A stretch of 7,973 nucleotides of DNA from Desulfobacterales bacterium. GTDB taxonomy: Bacteria > Desulfobacterota > Desulfobacteria > Desulfobacterales > Desulfosalsimonadaceae. Of this stretch, positions 6,461-7,973 are shown in pieces. The notes beneath the pieces were generated by a model. That model had not been told where the DNA came from, did no database searches, and saw only the letters and a list, made by a program, of their open reading frames with translations. Position numbers and translations under genes: made by a program. The stretch spans positions 1 to 7,973 of the forward strand of contig JAGYOT010000070.1 in the NCBI GenBank assembly GCA_018399455.1. The letters run 5' to 3'. Position 1 is the stretch's first letter. Each line of letters begins with the position of its first letter.

Positions 6461-6532
6461 ATGGCGTTGCGGTCAAAACGGCCGGACAGCAAACGAAAAC
6501 AAAACCATAAGCGACGCCGGAACCGGAATTAA
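6461..6532 (+). CDS. Candidate 23-residue, very basic leader peptide
   Basis: ATG at 6461 follows GAGGAGG (6449-6455) at a five-base gap, a better ribosome site than that of most genes here. The 23-codon frame ends at TAA 6530-6532 and encodes MALRSKRPDSKRKQ then a run rich in Arg, Lys and Asn; 11 of 23 residues are Lys or Arg. It lies 44 bp before the VOC gene, in what should be its leader. It could be a regulatory leader peptide, a small nucleic-acid-binding peptide, or a gene remnant. Length alone gives no statistical support; the ribosome site is the main evidence. Confidence 0.35.
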   Translation: MALRSKRPDSKRKQNHKRRRNRN

Positions 6533-6576
6533 AAATAATTTTGACCATTTTTTATCAGAGTTTAAAAGGGGGTTGT

Positions 6577-7014
6577 ATGGAAAAACCAGAAGTCGTGCAG
6601 ATCGAAGAGGTAGCCATCGCGGTAAAAGAACCGGATAAGGCTGCGGCGTACTTCAAGGAATTATTCGGGATGGACTTTCCTTTAAGCTGGCAGATTCCAC
6701 ACGAGAAGATCAAAGTCAGGTCTGAAAAAATTTCCGGGACTCAGCTTCAGTTCATCGGAGCAACGGACCCTGAGGGGGTTGTAGACAGATTTATCAAGGA
6801 GAAAGGAGAAGGATTAAACCATATCGCTTTAAGGGTCACCCAAATTGAAGAGATGGTAAAACAATTAAAGGCAAAAGGCGTGAAGTTTATTCCTGATAGG
6901 GTGGTTGAGGTGGAAAACAAGGACATTCCCCTGGGAGGGTCAAAGGCGTATTACATATTCATTCACCCCAAATCAGCATACGGTGTATTAATCGAGTTAA
7001 TCGAAATAAAATAG
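6577..7014 (+). CDS. VOC-superfamily protein, methylmalonyl-CoA epimerase-like
   Basis: 145 residues, right for a single-chain vicinal-oxygen-chelate protein of two beta-alpha-beta-beta-beta modules. Module 1 begins VQIEEVAIAVKEPDKAAAYF and ends near TQLQFI; module 2 begins GEGLNHIALRV and ends YGVLIELIEIK. Methylmalonyl-CoA epimerases interconvert the R and S forms in propionyl-CoA metabolism and bind a divalent metal through His, Gln/Glu, His and Glu. Here Gln58, His82 and Glu140 fit, but the first His (in xxHxAIAV) is Glu11. The protein may bind metal differently or act on another acyl-CoA, so the epimerase label is tentative. I chose the ATG at 6577 because AAAAGGGGG (6564-6572) stands just before it and the frame's earlier TTG at 6541 has no ribosome site. 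The carboxyltransferase piece on the opposite strand fits a methylmalonyl- or related CoA theme. Confidence 0.8.
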   Translation: MEKPEVVQIEEVAIAVKEPDKAAAYFKELFGMDFPLSWQIPHEKIKVRSEKISGTQLQFIGATDPEGVVDRFIKEKGEGLNHIALRVTQIEEMVKQLKAKGVKFIPDRVVEVENKDIPLGGSKAYYIFIHPKSAYGVLIELIEIK

Positions 7015-7031
7015 CTTGACGCTCAGTGAAC

Positions 7032-7093
7032 CTGCACTGCCGGGGACAGGATCAATTCTGTCCCCTTTCCAAGAGGAGGTAGTTGCAGTGCAG
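7032..7093. repeat. REP-like nested hairpin, copy 2 (GGGGACAG core)
   Basis: The outer stem is CTGCACTGC (7032-7040) with GCAGTGCAG (7085-7093), nine pairs. The inner stem is GGGGACAG (7042-7049) with CTGTCCCC (7058-7065), with partial pairing through the eight-base loop, then TTTCC. The design matches 3318-3378: same core, same 24-nt inner length, a short 5' gap and a longer 3' gap. It starts 17 bases after the VOC gene's stop and may act as its transcription end. Confidence 0.68.
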
Positions 7094-7137
7094 CTGCGAG
7101 AGCTTTGCCAAAGGTTGCCGAATTAAAATAATTTTTG

Positions 7138-7182
7138 TTAAATAAATTAAACATCGTTTACTTGTCAACATGTTTTTGATGG
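7138..7182. promoter_or_regulatory. Conserved operator block, copy B, upstream of the TetR gene
   Basis: Second copy of the block at 6363-6407 (40 of 45 identical). It has the perfect 13-bp dyad TAAAC-ATC-GTTTA at 7148-7160, one base before the -35 of the predicted promoter. A TetR-family regulator is encoded about 80 bp downstream, so autoregulation through this dyad is the natural reading; binding is inferred, not shown. The minus-strand -35/-10 seen in copy A is also retained, though it would point only towards the hairpin and the end of the VOC gene. Confidence 0.6.
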
Positions 7183-7190
7183 TGTATACA
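7162..7190 (+). promoter_or_regulatory. Predicted promoter of the TetR-family gene
   Basis: TTGTCA (7162-7167, five of six) and TATACA (7185-7190, four of six) are separated by an ideal 17 bp. Transcription would begin near 7197, leaving a leader of about 65 nt. The upstream dyad touches the -35, so a bound regulator would interfere with polymerase. Confidence 0.5.
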
Positions 7191-7260
7191 AAATCAAAAT
7201 GAAGCGGCAGCTTGGTAATCGCCTGTTTTTTTAAATCCGGTTCAGAATGAAAAGTTGACT

Positions 7261-7875
7261 ATGGCGAAACTCAACCATTTTTCGGACTTAAAGGCCCAGG
7301 AAAGAGAGACGCGGAAGCGGTTTATTCTTGATGTGGCGGTAAAAATGTTTGCCGAGCGACCATTCAGCCAGGTGACGATGCGCAGCATCGCGGACGAGGT
7401 AGGCATTACGCCGGCTGCGATTTACAGCTATTTTCCGGATAAAAACGATCTCTTTGCCGAAGCCTACAACCTGGTCGGCGATCTCTTTGTCAAAGAGGTG
7501 GCCGAGATTATTGACAGCTGCGAAGAGCTTTGCATCGAGGCGGTAGCGGAAAAGTATATTGTCCATTTTTTTGGTACCGGCCGCCCGTTGAATATCATGC
7601 TGCAGTTTATGCTTGATGAGTCCATCAGCAATGACCTGTGGGAAAAAATTAATACCACCAACCGTTTGTTTACCGGCCTGATTGAAGATTTTTTCAAAGC
7701 GTACAATAAGGATGTGAACACCAAAATTTTCGCCCAGTCCTTTATCGCCGCTCTTAATGGGATTTTACTGACCGCCAAGAATTACCCCAAAAAAAGCGAG
7801 GAACAGATTCTTGCGCACATGAAAGGGCTTTCCTGTTTTATTGCCGGTATGTTCCGTGACCATATCGGCTGTTGA
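7261..7875 (+). CDS. TetR/AcrR-family transcriptional regulator
   Basis: 204 residues, typical for TetR regulators, which act as cytoplasmic dimers that leave DNA when a small ligand binds. The N-terminal DNA-binding domain is clear: RKRFILDVAVKMFAE at 18-32, then the helix-turn-helix TMRSIADEVGITPAAIYSYF at 39-58 and the usual PDKNDLF after it. Residues about 75-204 are the variable ligand-binding domain and do not reveal the inducer; the neighbours suggest an acyl-CoA or an organic acid. ATG 7261 is chosen because it starts the conserved part; a TTG two codons earlier (7255) is possible. There is no good Shine-Dalgarno, and a four-codon ATG-AAA-AGT-TGA frame at 7247-7258 ends just before the start, so translation may be weak or coupled. 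The operator block upstream suggests autoregulation. Confidence 0.9.
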   Translation: MAKLNHFSDLKAQERETRKRFILDVAVKMFAERPFSQVTMRSIADEVGITPAAIYSYFPDKNDLFAEAYNLVGDLFVKEVAEIIDSCEELCIEAVAEKYIVHFFGTGRPLNIMLQFMLDESISNDLWEKINTTNRLFTGLIEDFFKAYNKDVNTKIFAQSFIAALNGILLTAKNYPKKSEEQILAHMKGLSCFIAGMFRDHIGC

Positions 7876-7901
7876 GCCTAAGGTAGCCGCCCCTCTTTTT
7901 T
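7866..7901 (+). terminator. Possible weak terminator after the TetR gene
   Basis: CGGCT (7866-7870) can pair with AGCCG (7885-7889); CCCCTC and a run of six T (7896-7901) follow. The stem overlaps the last codons and has a 14-base loop, so it is weak. The remaining bases to 7973 hold a small GGGGC/GCCCC hairpin (7937-7951) without a T-run and no supportable gene. Confidence 0.3.
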
Positions 7902-7973
7902 AAAGCGAACAGCCACCCTTTCATAAACAGGTTTCGGGGGCAGGCCGCCCCTGGGAGTGCCGGTGTCAAAAAA

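Larger units (their letters stand above)
6088..6576. other. Long divergent control region (489 bp)
   Basis: This gap separates the minus-strand ligase operon from the plus-strand VOC gene. From left to right it holds the ligase ribosome site (6094-6100), a TGCCCC/GGGGCA hairpin (6151-6170), an AT-rich stretch (about 6335-6375), the conserved 45-bp operator-promoter block (6363-6407), a perfect palindrome (6413-6429) flanked by two TGGCCA copies, and a 23-codon ORF (6461-6532). The 6110-6330 part would be an untranslated leader of about 250 nt for the ligase operon; I see no recognisable riboswitch in it. Confidence 0.6.

Noticed and set aside
6541..6543. TTG as start of the VOC protein
   Set aside because: The extra 12 residues are outside the VOC fold and lack a ribosome site; AAAAGGGGG precedes the ATG at 6577.
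3428..7875. A new defence, toxin-antitoxin or mobile-element system
   Set aside because: The genes are metabolic or regulatory families; no nuclease, helicase, transposase, reverse transcriptase, CRISPR array or toxin signature was seen.
7937..7951. GGGGC/GCCCC hairpin near the right edge
   Set aside because: Only five pairs and no T-run; common by chance in GC-rich sequence.

Overview
The window looks like an accessory catabolic region of a mesophilic Gram-negative anaerobe, most likely a sulfate-reducing or syntrophic member of Desulfobacterota (Desulfobacterales-like). This is inference from gene content (several unlike acyl-CoA ligases, a carboxyltransferase piece and a methylmalonyl-CoA-epimerase-like protein beside a TetR regulator), from the outer-membrane proteins and from the hairpin-rich intergenic repeats. 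No rRNA, tRNA, CRISPR array, transposase or integrase gene was seen.

Layout. 1-598 (+) is the C-terminal end of a protein with an OmpA-like peptidoglycan-binding domain; its N-terminus lies outside the window. 798-2381 (+) is a complete ANL-family acyl-CoA synthetase with a strong ribosome binding site. 2626-3225 (+) is a small secreted protein built of G-x-x-G-(L/V)-x-N repeats, behind a good sigma-70-type promoter that directly follows a perfect 19-bp tandem repeat. 3226-3427 is a convergent intergenic stretch with a nested-hairpin repeat inside a MITE-like inverted-repeat segment. 3428-4663 (-) is a chimeric ORF: the first ~148 residues of an acyl-CoA carboxylase carboxyltransferase joined in frame to the C-terminal ~260 residues of an acyl-CoA synthetase. 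4711-6087 (-), upstream in the same apparent operon, is a divergent PaaK-type CoA ligase. 6088-6576 is a long divergent control region. 6577-7014 (+) is a VOC-fold protein resembling methylmalonyl-CoA epimerase. 7261-7875 (+) is a TetR-family regulator.

How the parts may work together. A 45-bp block at 6363-6407, in front of the divergent ligase operon and the VOC gene, recurs at 7138-7182 in front of the TetR gene (40 of 45 bases identical). Each copy carries a TAAAC-N3-GTT(T)A dyad. At 7138-7182 it abuts the -35 of a plausible promoter for the regulator. At 6363-6407 it sits between the -35 and -10 of a plausible minus-strand promoter for the ligase operon. The simplest reading is an autoregulated TetR-type repressor controlling a small acyl-CoA regulon (ligase operon, VOC protein, itself), with an acyl-CoA or free acid as inducer. 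The ligand and substrates cannot be read from sequence.

Most unusual points: the carboxyltransferase/ligase chimera, the duplicated operator-promoter block, a 23-residue very basic ORF with a near-perfect Shine-Dalgarno in the leader of the VOC gene, and apparent loss of normally conserved catalytic or metal-binding residues in both the PaaK-like and the VOC proteins. I do not see a clearly new multi-gene defence or mobile system.
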